In this document: positions 53,022 to 61,470 of the stretch, one piece after another
How the letters are laid out: each line of letters begins with the position of its first letter
How positions within the stretch are numbered: the first letter of the stretch is position 1
Notes under the pieces: generated by a model
Database searches by the model: none
What the model was told of the DNA's origin: nothing
The model's input: only the letters and a program-made list of their open reading frames with translations
Program-made: the position numbers and the translations under genes
Assembly (NCBI GenBank): GCA_035496255.1
Contig: DATJEU010000062.1
Span: forward strand, 1 to 64,000
Length of the DNA stretch: 64,000 nucleotides
Reading direction: 5' to 3'
From: Gp6-AA40 sp035496255
Lineage (GTDB): Bacteria; Acidobacteriota; Vicinamibacteria; Vicinamibacterales; UBA2999

Positions 53022-53678
53022 TCAGTCCCGTAACACCACGCTCAGCAGGGAGTCGTTGATTTTGAGCGAGCCGTTGTAGTCGATGAATCCGAGCTTCCGA
53101 AATTTGTTCATGAAGAAATTCACCCGCGAGCGGGTCGTGCCGACCATTTCCGCGAGGACTTCCTGAGACACCTTCGGAAGGGCACGGTGAGGCGCCTCTG
53201 CCTCGCCGTACCGTGCCAGCAGCAAGAGGGTTCGAGCGAGTCGCTTCTCAGTGGAGTTGAACAACTGGTCGACGAGGTCTTCTTCGATGCGGATGTTCCT
53301 CGTCAACATGTGCGTCAGGAACCGATCGGCGAACGCTGGCGCCGCGTGAAGCTGGCGAATCATGTCCAATTTCTCAACAGCCAGAATCGTGCACGGCGAC
53401 ATGGCCGTCGCTGTCGCCATGCGGTGCACCTGGCCGGCAAGGCAGCCCTCGCCGAAGAAATTGCCGGACTCGAGCAGCGCGACCACCGCCTCTTTTCCCG
53501 TACGTGACAGGACGGATAGCCTCACCGCACCGGTCTCGACGAACATGACGCTCGTGGCAGGTTCGCCCTGCGCGAAGATCTCTGACCCCGGTTCGTGCTC
53601 AATGCGCTGTAGTCGCACGCCGGTCCAATCGACGGGATCAATAAGCCTGATTGTGGAGGTGCTCTTCGATTTGCTCAT
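53022..53678 (-). CDS. Crp/Fnr-family transcription factor
   Basis: This 218-residue regulator has a cyclic-nucleotide-binding-like fold (EHEPGSEIFAQGEPATSVMF to SGNFFGEGCLAG) and a C-terminal winged HTH (SQEVLAEMVGTTRSRVNFFM). The FFGEGCLAG turn retains the cAMP-pocket Gly-Glu but lacks the following Arg-Thr pair of classic Crp, so the ligand is uncertain. No Fnr-type Cys cluster is seen. It lies near a kinase and small stress-like proteins. Confidence 0.88.
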   Translation of the reverse strand: MSKSKSTSTIRLIDPVDWTGVRLQRIEHEPGSEIFAQGEPATSVMFVETGAVRLSVLSRTGKEAVVALLESGNFFGEGCLAGQVHRMATATAMSPCTILAVEKLDMIRQLHAAPAFADRFLTHMLTRNIRIEEDLVDQLFNSTEKRLARTLLLLARYGEAEAPHRALPKVSQEVLAEMVGTTRSRVNFFMNKFRKLGFIDYNGSLKINDSLLSVVLRD

Positions 53679-53815
53679 CGGACGTCATCGTCCCTTCCGG
53701 ACGGCTGGCCCTGGCGATCTGGACGCCGGACGCGGTACTGCGATCTCACATTGACGCAGGGGCAACTCGTTCGCACACCCGGAAGGCTCCATGATTACGG
53801 TCGCTCGACGGAGCG

Positions 53816-54913
53816 TCAAGACTGAATCAGCACGCCGGCCGGCACCGGCTGCCGGGGCAGGTCGATGGTGAACACGCATCCTCGGCCCGGCAGGTTGCGC
53901 GCGTAGATCCGGCCGTCGTTCATTTCGGCGCCCCATCGGCTGAAGGCGAGGCCCAGACCAATGCCGGTTCGATCGGCGCTGCGTTGCTCGAATGGCCGGA
54001 AAAGATCGTTGACGTCCCCACTGGGGAGTCCACCGCACTCGTCCTGGACTTCGATGAGCACCCGCTCGGCGCTTGCGCCAGCCCTGAGCGTGACGCTCGT
54101 CCGCGGTCGTGTGAACTTGAAGGCATTGTGCAGAAGATTTCCGACGACCGCGGCGAGCACCTGTCTGTCAGCCGCGACCACCAGGCTGCGTTCGACCGGC
54201 GCGACGATGAATCTGATCCCACGCGCGTTTGCGTCCAATTGCGACGCTGAGGCGATTTCTTCGACCAGCGCCGCAACCGTGAAGCGCTCCAGGTTTTGAA
54301 TCCCCTTCGTGAGACGGACCTCCGCGACTGACCGAGTCACCAGCGCGCGTGAGGCCAGGAGGCTGCGATGCAGTACCGTGCCGGTGCTTCCCCCCACGCC
54401 AACATCCCCGGTGGCCAGCAGCTCGAACGCCATGATCGCCGTGTTGAGCAGGTTGCGCAACTCATGCACGAAGAACCCGAACTGTTCGCTCCCGCGTGCG
54501 CACTCTCCATCGATGCCAGATGGCGGGTGCTCGGGCTCGTACTCCGTCACCGCACCCGCGATGGCATCGTCCAGGCATCGGTTCAGCGTTCGAAACTCCC
54601 CGGTGCTGATCGGTGCCTTCAGTTCCACCGCAAGTTCGGTGATCGCCTGACAGACATCGCCGTAGGCATGCACCACCTGCGATGCCGTGAATCCCTGGCG
54701 CAGGAGGTCGTGTCCGTGCTTGATCGCGCTGGTGCCGATCTCGGGGCTCGTGAGCTGGCCGAGGCGCAGCGTCTCTCTCAGTTGATTCAGGAACACCGGG
54801 ACGCCGTGGTCGATCTTCGGCTGGGTGGGTGGCGAGCTCGACCTCGCGGCCACGCTGGCCTGGCATCGCTGGAGGATCTCATCCTGATTGACCGCAATGA
54901 ATTCGCGAAGCAT
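53816..54913 (-). CDS. Soluble histidine kinase with RsbRD-like N-terminus
   Basis: The likely start MLREFIAVNQDEILQRCQ gives 365 residues. The N-terminal helical region (about 1-165) resembles the RsbRD/stressosome-type sensor. The kinase core has an H-box variant FFVHELRNLLNTAIMAFEL, N-box NLLHNAFKFT, G1 QDECGGLPSG and G2 GIGLGLAFSRWGA. The extended leader upstream is not conserved and carries no start signal. No membrane segment is seen. It is near a Crp regulator and DUF2188-like protein, suggesting general stress control. Confidence 0.8.
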   Translation of the reverse strand: MLREFIAVNQDEILQRCQASVAARSSSPPTQPKIDHGVPVFLNQLRETLRLGQLTSPEIGTSAIKHGHDLLRQGFTASQVVHAYGDVCQAITELAVELKAPISTGEFRTLNRCLDDAIAGAVTEYEPEHPPSGIDGECARGSEQFGFFVHELRNLLNTAIMAFELLATGDVGVGGSTGTVLHRSLLASRALVTRSVAEVRLTKGIQNLERFTVAALVEEIASASQLDANARGIRFIVAPVERSLVVAADRQVLAAVVGNLLHNAFKFTRPRTSVTLRAGASAERVLIEVQDECGGLPSGDVNDLFRPFEQRSADRTGIGLGLAFSRWGAEMNDGRIYARNLPGRGCVFTIDLPRQPVPAGVLIQS

Positions 54914-55055
54914 GAACGCCCTCGATAAGGCTAAGGGTAAGCGTTTCAGCTGGACCTGTGGTGTGCGAAAAGACACACAGGGAAGCGAGGCATTCTGATT
55001 CAGCGCGTCATGTGCTGAACGAGACGGCGCCGATCGCGAGAGCGGTCCACACTGA

Positions 55056-55307
55056 ATGGTGTCGGACATGAACCAGCAATCGTTGTCAAACGCGAAATCG
55101 GGGGACGTCCTCGTCTCGCATTCCACCGCTGTGCGTGAGCATGGGATCAGCGTCATCCCAGACGCCCCGCACGCGAGGGCTCCCACGCACGACGCCGCGC
55201 TCAGAGAGGGGCGGTCAGAGGCAGACGCGAGGGGCGTGGATGCCTGGCTGACTGAGGACCTGACGCATGTCGTCAAGATCGCTTCACATCGGGCGCCGGA
55301 CAAGTAG
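55056..55307 (+). CDS. DUF2188-like small protein
   Basis: This 83-residue protein has a C-terminal half (AALREGRSEADARGVDAWLT then EDLTHVVKIASHRA) that fits the DUF2188-like pattern of small stress-associated proteins. It is divergent from the histidine kinase gene. An internal ATG at 55068 is an alternative start. Support is by pattern only. No ribosome binding site is clear. Confidence 0.5.
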   Translation: MVSDMNQQSLSNAKSGDVLVSHSTAVREHGISVIPDAPHARAPTHDAALREGRSEADARGVDAWLTEDLTHVVKIASHRAPDK

Positions 55308-55535
55308 CGATTCCGTTGGTCGTCTCGCTGAGCAGGATCGCTCGATCGAGCGCGTCAGTTCGGACTGGCCGGTCTTGCCGTCGGCGCCCGCGACGTCGGC
55401 GAAGTCACCTCATGCCTTCGCGGTGACTCTGGCGCTTCTGAGCGCCGCCTCACGGCGGGGTATTCGTCGCCGCTCGAATGTGGGAATGCGCATGCGGCCG
55501 TGCGCTCGTGGCGATTCAGAACAGATGGAGGACAG

Positions 55536-55988
55536 ATGACTAGACGCAGTCCCAGCGCGACCCGGCGTAATTCCAGCACCGCGCCGAAAACTTTGCCTGG
55601 CACGCCGAGCGTGGACGGGCTGGAGGAACGGATGCTGGCATTTGCCGAGCAGCTGGGTCGAATCGCTGGGACGATGCAAGCAAAAGCAGCGGGATGGATG
55701 GACGGTGACGTACTGAGGCAGGACCTCGCTCGCGTGCGCGACGACGCCGCGGGTCTCCTCCAGCAACTCAGGGCAGACGCGCCGCCGGTCGTCTCGAACA
55801 GACCGCCTGACGCGCCGGCGCCCGGAAACAGCCGCGGACGAAGTGGCGGCATGGTCGACGCACCCGGGAAGAAACATCGTCCGCCCATGCCGACCGATCC
55901 CGCGGCGAACCGTGTTGGAAGTCAGCGGGCCAAAATGCGCGCGGTGAAAACGATGGCCAAGACGTCGCGGCACCGCGGGCGCGGATAG
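55536..55988 (+). CDS. Hypothetical basic protein
   Basis: This 150-residue protein has GGAGG about 5 nt before the ATG at 55536. It has a Ser/Arg-rich N-terminus, a central helix (LEERMLAFAEQLGRIAG to LARVRDDAAGLLQQLRA) and a basic Pro/Lys/Arg-rich tail. It may bind nucleic acid, but no domain is recognised. It lies alone. The following 385 bp (55989-56373) hold no supported gene. Confidence 0.65.
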   Translation: MTRRSPSATRRNSSTAPKTLPGTPSVDGLEERMLAFAEQLGRIAGTMQAKAAGWMDGDVLRQDLARVRDDAAGLLQQLRADAPPVVSNRPPDAPAPGNSRGRSGGMVDAPGKKHRPPMPTDPAANRVGSQRAKMRAVKTMAKTSRHRGRG

Positions 55989-56373
55989 TGTGAGCCTGGC
56001 GTTCCGGTCTTCGTAACGCAGGAGACCCAGGCGGAGTAACGCGCCGCACGCGCCACCATTGGCAGCGGATGAACGTGTGCGCGCATTCTGTGTCAACTGC
56101 CGCCAAGATTCGGGTCAAAGATGCGGTTCGCATTGCCTTGATGCGTCTCGACATACCTCCAAGACGGTTAGGAATGCAATTCGCGCCCGCCGGTTGGCTC
56201 GCCGCTTCCCTCGCACGGCTCGCGCTCGAATCGGGCGGCTCGATTCCGCGTGTCGCGACCTTCTTAGTGCACCGGGTTCCACGAAGAGAAGAAACGCAGG
56301 CGTCGAACAAGAAGGAAGGACGTTATGGCGTCGTCACCGCGCAAATGCAATGCGCGAATGCGCGACGCGTGAG

Positions 56374-57684
56374 TTAGAGGCGATCCGACGCGCAGCGGAC
56401 GCCGATCTGCGGCTCCTGCGTATCCGGCGCCGTTTCGAGCCGACGGGAGACGCGGACGCCTTCGGCACCGGACACCCACGATCCTCCGCGGACGACCGCC
56501 GACGCGTTTCCCGCCAGCGGCAAGTCCGGATGGCTCGGATCGCTGGTGTCGTCGTAGGCGTTGTAGTAGCGATCGAGCACCCACTCCGACACGTTCCCCA
56601 GCATGTCGTAGAGCCCGAACGCGTTCGGTTGCTTCATCCCGACCGGATGCGTGCGATCGTCGCTGTTGTCCGCGTACCAGGCGATCGCCGTGAGCGTGCC
56701 GTAATAGCGCGTGCTCGTGCCGCCACGTGCGGCGTACTCCCATTCAGCCTCGGTTGGCAGGCGGCCGCCAATGCGCGTGCAGTAGGCCCGCGCCTGTGGC
56801 CAGTCGATGCCGACCGCCGGTAAATCTGCTTCAGCCGCGTTGTGGCCGCTCACAGGGCCATCGACCTTGCGATACGCAGCATTGGTCGCTTCTGTCCGTG
56901 CCAGCCAGAACCCGCGTGCGATCTCCACGGCGTGCGCCGGTTTCTCATCGGCCTCGCACGAAGGGTCGCCATCGGAGCATCCCATCACCAGATGACCGGG
57001 CGGGATCCAGACGTACACCAGGCCATCGCGGGGATTGACCTGCGTCTTCGGCCCGCCGGTTGCCGCAGACGGCATGTTCGGCGCCGGTGTGGCCGCGGGT
57101 GAGGCGCCAGTCGCGTTGTTGGCTGCCGGCGCCGGTTGCGCCGCGGCATCCGGCGTCGCGGCCGCTTCGCGCGATTTGCGGGGAAGCAGTATCGCCACGA
57201 GCGCAACGGCCACAACGAGCGTTGCCGCGATCGACAGCCACAGCGCGCGTCTGGACGTGACGGTGGCGGCGAATTGCCCATGCCGTCCGGCGAGCACCTC
57301 CCTCAGGACCGGCTCGATCTTCGCGATGTCCTGATCATCGAAGGCCGTGCCGGCGTCGAGCCATTGGCTGGTGGACAGGAAGTACTGCAGATCAGCCGAC
57401 GGCGTGACGCGCGCCAGCCGCACCGGCGCGATCGGCTTTCTCGCGTTGAAGGCGAGTTCCACTTCGCGCAGCACGTGCGGCGACGCGTTGGACGTCTCGG
57501 TCAGCAGCAGAAGCACGCCAGCGCTGTTCGTGATCGCGGCGCCGATCGCGGCGGGATAACTGGTCGAGACCTCGATGTCACGATCCGCAATCCAGCAGGG
57601 GATGCCGGCGCGTTCGAGCGCGCCGAGGGCGCGATGCGCGAGTTCGGCATCGGCAGAAGCAAAGCTGAGAAAGATGTAGCTCAC
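56374..57684 (-). CDS. TIR-TM-SUMF1 protein
   Basis: This 436-residue protein starts at GTG (VSYIFLSFASADAELA). An earlier ATG would add 11 residues. The TIR domain (1-115) has the fold-defining YIFLSFASAD and a Glu (E74) in VLREVELAFNARKPI, at the position used for NAD cleavage. One TM (about 143-163) and an Ala/Pro-rich linker follow. The formylglycine-generating-enzyme-like domain (about 215-436) includes IGGRLPTEAEWEYAARGGTS and LGNVSEWVLDRY. TIR proteins often act in defence. A membrane TIR with an SUMF1 sensor head is unusual. It is divergent from a TIGR03435 gene. Confidence 0.85.
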   Translation of the reverse strand: MSYIFLSFASADAELAHRALGALERAGIPCWIADRDIEVSTSYPAAIGAAITNSAGVLLLLTETSNASPHVLREVELAFNARKPIAPVRLARVTPSADLQYFLSTSQWLDAGTAFDDQDIAKIEPVLREVLAGRHGQFAATVTSRRALWLSIAATLVVAVALVAILLPRKSREAAATPDAAAQPAPAANNATGASPAATPAPNMPSAATGGPKTQVNPRDGLVYVWIPPGHLVMGCSDGDPSCEADEKPAHAVEIARGFWLARTEATNAAYRKVDGPVSGHNAAEADLPAVGIDWPQARAYCTRIGGRLPTEAEWEYAARGGTSTRYYGTLTAIAWYADNSDDRTHPVGMKQPNAFGLYDMLGNVSEWVLDRYYNAYDDTSDPSHPDLPLAGNASAVVRGGSWVSGAEGVRVSRRLETAPDTQEPQIGVRCASDRL

Positions 57685-57755
57685 GAAATGGATGTCCGGG
57701 CGGCATCGATCGTACACCGTTGAGCCGGCCGTCCGATTCGTCTACGCTTGCCGCC

Positions 57756-58565
57756 ATGCAGCGCGCCGTTGTTGTCAGCGTCGGCCTGGCGGCCATCGCC
57801 GCCATGCAGGTCCCGCGGTTCGACGTCGCATCGATCAAGGCGAACACGTCGGCGACGCGGGCGGTCGGTTTCGACCTGCCGGCGGGACGCGTGCAGATCA
57901 CCAACGCGCCCCTGCGCTTCATCATCCGTCAGGCGTATCGCATCCCCGAGCCGCGCATCCTGGGTGGTCCAGACTGGATGGGGATCGTTCGCTTCGACAT
58001 CACCGCCACGGCGCCCACGGCCGGGTGGACGGGCGATCGCGCGCGGCAGATGATCCAGTCGCTGCTCGCGGATCGATTCAAGCTCGTGACGCACATGGAA
58101 ACGCGCAACCTGCCCATTTACACGCTAGTGGTCGCGAAGACTGGATCGCTGGGTCCGAACCTGCGTCCGGCGGCGAGTGACTGTGCGAATTCCGGTCCGA
58201 AGACGGCCGATGGCAAGGTGCAGTGCGGCCTGCTGGTGAGCCAGGCCGCGACCAGCGCGAGCCTGCGCGGTGGCGGCCTCGCGTTCGCGGACTTCGTCCG
58301 GACGCTCGGCGAGTACGTCGATCGTCCGCTGGAGGATCGTACGGGCTTGCAGGGGCGCTACGATCTCGACCTGCAGTTCACCGCCGATCGCGGCGCGGTG
58401 CCAGGCGGACCGGTGCCTGGCGGTCTGACGGCAACTGCCGCCGATGCCGATATTCCTACCTTGCCGACCGCTCTGCTGGAGCAGCTCGGACTTCGCCTCG
58501 AAGCGACGCGAGGCGATGTCGAAGTGATGGTGGTCGACAGGGTCGAGCGACCGGCCGAAAACTGA
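57756..58565 (+). CDS. TIGR03435-family protein
   Basis: This 269-residue protein has a short hydrophobic N-terminus and the family blocks VPRFDVASIKANTSATRAVG, MIQSLLADRFKLVTHMETRN, LEDRTGLQGRYDLDLQFTAD and terminal VDRVERPAEN. TACGCT lies 7 nt before the ATG. It is divergent from the TIR-SUMF1 gene with a 71-bp gap. The function of this acidobacterial family is unknown. Confidence 0.82.
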   Translation: MQRAVVVSVGLAAIAAMQVPRFDVASIKANTSATRAVGFDLPAGRVQITNAPLRFIIRQAYRIPEPRILGGPDWMGIVRFDITATAPTAGWTGDRARQMIQSLLADRFKLVTHMETRNLPIYTLVVAKTGSLGPNLRPAASDCANSGPKTADGKVQCGLLVSQAATSASLRGGGLAFADFVRTLGEYVDRPLEDRTGLQGRYDLDLQFTADRGAVPGGPVPGGLTATAADADIPTLPTALLEQLGLRLEATRGDVEVMVVDRVERPAEN

Positions 58566-58588
58566 CCGCCCGCTGTTTCCATCGATGA

Positions 58589-59551
58589 TCACCGGCCTTC
58601 GGCCGGGGGCGGGTCTGAAGACCCGCCCCTACGAGGATGTGAGACGAGCGCTGTCACGGTCGGGCCATGAAGGCCCGACCCCGCTATGTGAGTGCTCTCG
58701 CGCCACGGCGTGATCTCGCGGAGGAATCCGCCGATGCCGCGCGGGAAGGCGATGCCGGTGCGGCGCGAGACGCGGCGCCACGCTTCCCAGATGTTGCCCA
58801 CCAGCACACCCGCCAACAGGTAATACGCCGCGCCGACCCACATGAAGACCGCGTAGCCCACGGCGGCGACGATGACGCCGCAGATGATCTGATCGGGATA
58901 TTTGATCGGTGACGTGGGCGGATCCGACAGGATGAACACGGCGAAGAAGATCGCCGCCTGCACGTCGGGCGTGCGGAACACTTCGGCGACACGCGCCGGC
59001 TCGCCGGCAAACGCAGTCGCCGTGAACAGCAGGTAGAAGGTGCCGATGAAGGTCAGCACGAGCGGGATCTTGTTGACGCGGTCGGCGATGAAGATGCCGA
59101 ACGCCACCATCACGAACTGGGAAGCAGGACCAAGCGCCGGCGCCGCGCCCCACCAGCTCTGGCCGGTGTCGAAGACGTAGAACGTGGCGACCATCGCGAA
59201 GGCGGCGGGGTTGAAGACGTTGGCGGCACGCGATCGGAACACGTACTTGCTGATGATTGCCACGACCGCGGTGACGACGGTGTAGTGCCACGGCTGTTGC
59301 GCGCTCAGTACCATCGCCACCAGCATTGCGCTCAGGATGGCGCCGTCCGGAAACTCCCACCGCTGATGACGCCAGCGCAGAATCAGGGCGTCGAGGCCGG
59401 CGGCAGCGAGGATCGCGCCGAGCAGACCTGGTGCCACTGCGCGGGCGCTTCCTTCGTGTGGGGCCGCGATCGCGATCAGGATCGCGAGCAGCACCAGCAG
59501 CAATCCCTTTGGCGTGCGCACCCACGTGCGCAACGAGATGTGTTTACTCAC
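58589..59551 (-). CDS. RnfD/NqrB-like membrane protein
   Basis: This 320-residue membrane protein has about eight to nine helices and the RnfD/NqrB-type block AVFILSDPPTSPIKYPDQII, near the flavin site of that family. The core matches subunits that carry covalent FMN in ion-pumping or ferredoxin-linked electron transfer. The C-terminal 30 or so residues (HIAGSGLHGPTVTALVSHPR and onward) are encoded by REP-like hairpins and are probably not part of the ancestral protein. It overlaps apbE by 8 bp. No other Rnf subunits are present. Confidence 0.78.
   Translation of the reverse strand: MSKHISLRTWVRTPKGLLLVLLAILIAIAAPHEGSARAVAPGLLGAILAAAGLDALILRWRHQRWEFPDGAILSAMLVAMVLSAQQPWHYTVVTAVVAIISKYVFRSRAANVFNPAAFAMVATFYVFDTGQSWWGAAPALGPASQFVMVAFGIFIADRVNKIPLVLTFIGTFYLLFTATAFAGEPARVAEVFRTPDVQAAIFFAVFILSDPPTSPIKYPDQIICGVIVAAVGYAVFMWVGAAYYLLAGVLVGNIWEAWRRVSRRTGIAFPRGIGGFLREITPWRESTHIAGSGLHGPTVTALVSHPRRGGSSDPPPAEGR
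58592..58680. repeat. Cluster of REP-like hairpins
   Basis: Three hairpins lie in a row: CCGGCC-TTC-GGCCGG (58592-58606), GGGCGGGTCT-GA-AGACCCGCCC (58607-58628, followed by CTACGAG) and GGTCGGGCC-ATGAA-GGCCCGACC (58658-58680). They overlap the 3-prime end of the rnfD-like gene. Confidence 0.8.
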
Positions 59552-60497
59552 GCGGCCACCCGGGTGTGGTCGCCACGGTGAGATCGCGCCCCACGATCAG
59601 GCCGTCGACGGTCATCGCCTCGAGCAGTCGCAGCCCGGCCTCGGGTCCGAGCACGAATGCGGCAGTCGATAGCGCATCCGCGAGCATTGCGGATGCGGCG
59701 ATGACGCTGACGCTCGCCACGCTGCGGGTCTTGCCGATGCCCGGCTGCCGCCTTCGTGCTTCGCGCTCCGGCGCCCGAGGCAGCCGGGCCCTGCGTTCGC
59801 CCGCCTGAAGGCGGGCCCTGCGAGCCTCACGCGGGTCGAGGATGTGGTCGCCGCGTTCGTAATCGCCGGATGTACAGATCGCACGGTTCGACAGGCTCAC
59901 GCTCGCAATCATGCCGCCGGCGTGTTGTGGATGGCGGATCCCGACGGCCCATGGCGCGCGCTCACGATTCAGACCGCCGAGATACAGATCGCCGCCGGCG
60001 TCGATCGCGAAGTCTTCGAGCGGCTGCAGTTCGCGCGCCGCCAGATCGACTGCCAGCCCCTTGGCGACCGCCCCGAGGTCGAGTAACAGCGGTCGCCGCA
60101 GCATCACGGTCCGGCGCTCATCGTCGACCACGACATCGCGGTATGCCGGAGTGTCATCGGTCTTGATGCGCGGTGGTTCAGTGCCCGAGCGATGCTCGCG
60201 GTTGAAGCCACGCTGCTGCATCACGCTGCCGATCGTCGGATCGAATGCGCCGGCGGTGGCATCGGCGACGTGGACGGCGAACCGGATCGCTTCGAAGAGC
60301 ATCGTGCTCACCGGTACCGCTTCGCCGATGCGAGCAGTCAGTTGGAACAGCTCGCTTTGTGGATCGAAACGCGAGCAGGTGGCTTCGACGTGGCGGAACC
60401 AGTCCAGCGCGCGCTCGATCGCGGTGCCCGCATCCGGCCGCACGACCTCGATCGTGACGACGGTGCCCATCAGCACCTCGGTGCGGACGGACGACAC
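59544..60497 (-). CDS. apbE: FAD:protein FMN transferase (ApbE)
   Basis: This 317-residue ApbE starts at GTG just after the FMN-binding gene. LMGTVVTIEVV, LLLDLGAVAKGLAVDLAA, FAIDAGGDLYLGG and DYERGDHILDPR give the FAD and Mg sites. ADALSTAAFVLGPEAG completes the C-terminal block. ApbE transfers FMN to a Thr in partner proteins. The adjacent FMN-binding protein and RnfD-like subunit are likely partners. Between HILDPR and SVSVIAAS the protein carries about 24 extra basic residues. These coincide with a REP-like hairpin cluster (59739-59816), an in-frame insertion. Confidence 0.88.
   Translation of the reverse strand: MSSVRTEVLMGTVVTIEVVRPDAGTAIERALDWFRHVEATCSRFDPQSELFQLTARIGEAVPVSTMLFEAIRFAVHVADATAGAFDPTIGSVMQQRGFNREHRSGTEPPRIKTDDTPAYRDVVVDDERRTVMLRRPLLLDLGAVAKGLAVDLAARELQPLEDFAIDAGGDLYLGGLNRERAPWAVGIRHPQHAGGMIASVSLSNRAICTSGDYERGDHILDPREARRARLQAGERRARLPRAPEREARRRQPGIGKTRSVASVSVIAASAMLADALSTAAFVLGPEAGLRLLEAMTVDGLIVGRDLTVATTPGWPRE
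59739..59816. repeat. REP-like element inside apbE
   Basis: An outer inverted repeat (GCCCGGCTGCC at 59739-59749 with GGCAGCCGGGC at 59779-59789) is followed by GCCCGCC-TGAA-GGCGGGC (59799-59816). The trailing CCTGCGAG matches the REP-like tail seen elsewhere. The length keeps the apbE frame open. Confidence 0.8.
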
Positions 60498-60502
60498 GGA
60501 GG

Positions 60503-61339
60503 TTACGGTTTGGCCTGGGATAACGCCTCGGCGACGGCGTCCTGAAATGCGTCGCTGCTTTCGGTGGCACCTGATACGTAGTCGTACGTGGTGCCCTGCT
60601 TCGCGAGAATGCGCGGCGGAATCGGGGTGACCCAGTTGCAGGAATAGCGAGTCAGGCACCGCTCGACCCGCGCCTCGACGATCTTGCCCGCTTCGACGAC
60701 CACCGCGGCCTGGATATCGCCGTGCCGGCAGGAGCCCCACCCGTAATAGGTGCCGTCCTTGAACGCGGCGTTCTGCGGCGCGGGAGCCGGCGTCGGCGCG
60801 GGCGCAGGTATGGGTGCGGGTGCCTGTGTTGATGCCGGTACCGGTGCCGGTGCTGGTGCAGGTGCAGGTGAGGCTGCCTGCGCCGCTGTCGGTGAGGCGA
60901 GCGACGACGTCGTCGCAGTCGTCGCAGGTTGAGCCTCCGCGACAGGCGTTGGAGTCGCAATCGGCGCTGGCGGTGCGACAGGCGTGACGACATTCGCCGT
61001 TGACGCCGCACGCGGAGATGGCGCCACGAATCGTGGCGTCAGCGGCTGGGACGACCCGCTCGCACCGACGCGCGCCTCTGGCGGTGCCGCGTCGGGTTCT
61101 GCGATTGGTGCGGCCGGCGCAGCCGGTGTCTCCGCGGTGCGCGCCAACGCCTGTGCCGAGCGCGGCGTCTCGTCGCGCGGGGCCGGAATGCGCGCGCGGC
61201 GATCGGTAGCCTGCTGCGCGAAGCGGTCGGCCGCCGCCCTGGTGCGGGCGTAGCCCGCGCCGTACACGGCCATCACCGCCGCCGAACTGAGCGCGACCAG
61301 GCTGTTGGTGACCTTCTTGTTGCCTCTGCCGTCCGCCAC
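60503..61339 (-). CDS. FMN-binding domain protein
   Basis: This 278-residue protein has an N-terminal membrane anchor (about 13-30), a very long Ala/Pro-rich linker (about 60-190) and a C-terminal FMN_bind domain. YDYVSGATESSDAFQDAV contains the S/T-G-A-T acceptor Thr for covalent FMN. Cysteines in GSCRHGD and RCLTRYSC could form a disulfide. It is first of three genes with apbE and rnfD-like, so it is the probable covalent-FMN carrier of a small membrane redox module. The electron donor and acceptor are unknown. Confidence 0.85.
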   Translation of the reverse strand: MADGRGNKKVTNSLVALSSAAVMAVYGAGYARTRAAADRFAQQATDRRARIPAPRDETPRSAQALARTAETPAAPAAPIAEPDAAPPEARVGASGSSQPLTPRFVAPSPRAASTANVVTPVAPPAPIATPTPVAEAQPATTATTSSLASPTAAQAASPAPAPAPAPVPASTQAPAPIPAPAPTPAPAPQNAAFKDGTYYGWGSCRHGDIQAAVVVEAGKIVEARVERCLTRYSCNWVTPIPPRILAKQGTTYDYVSGATESSDAFQDAVAEALSQAKP

Positions 61340-61350
61340 GCGCGGATTAT

Positions 61351-61435
61351 AGGCCGACCTGAAGTTCGGCCTCTACGAGATTGCGGTGACATTCTGGCGC
61401 GTGCAGTCCGACGTGACGGTCGGCCTCCACGAGAC
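61351..61435. repeat. Two REP-like hairpins
   Basis: AGGCCGA-cctgaagt-TCGGCCT (61351-61372) is followed by CTACGAG. A second shorter hairpin with CCGAC and GTCGG arms lies near 61407-61435 with tail CTCCACGAG. Both lie between divergent genes. Confidence 0.7.
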
Positions 61436-61470
61436 GGGCAGGTTGCCTCGACGGACGTTATATTGGGAGC

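Noticed and set aside
56059..56377. Overlapping plus-strand frames before the TIR-SUMF1 gene
   Set aside because: No ribosome binding site, promoter or protein pattern. They overlap the convergent gene.
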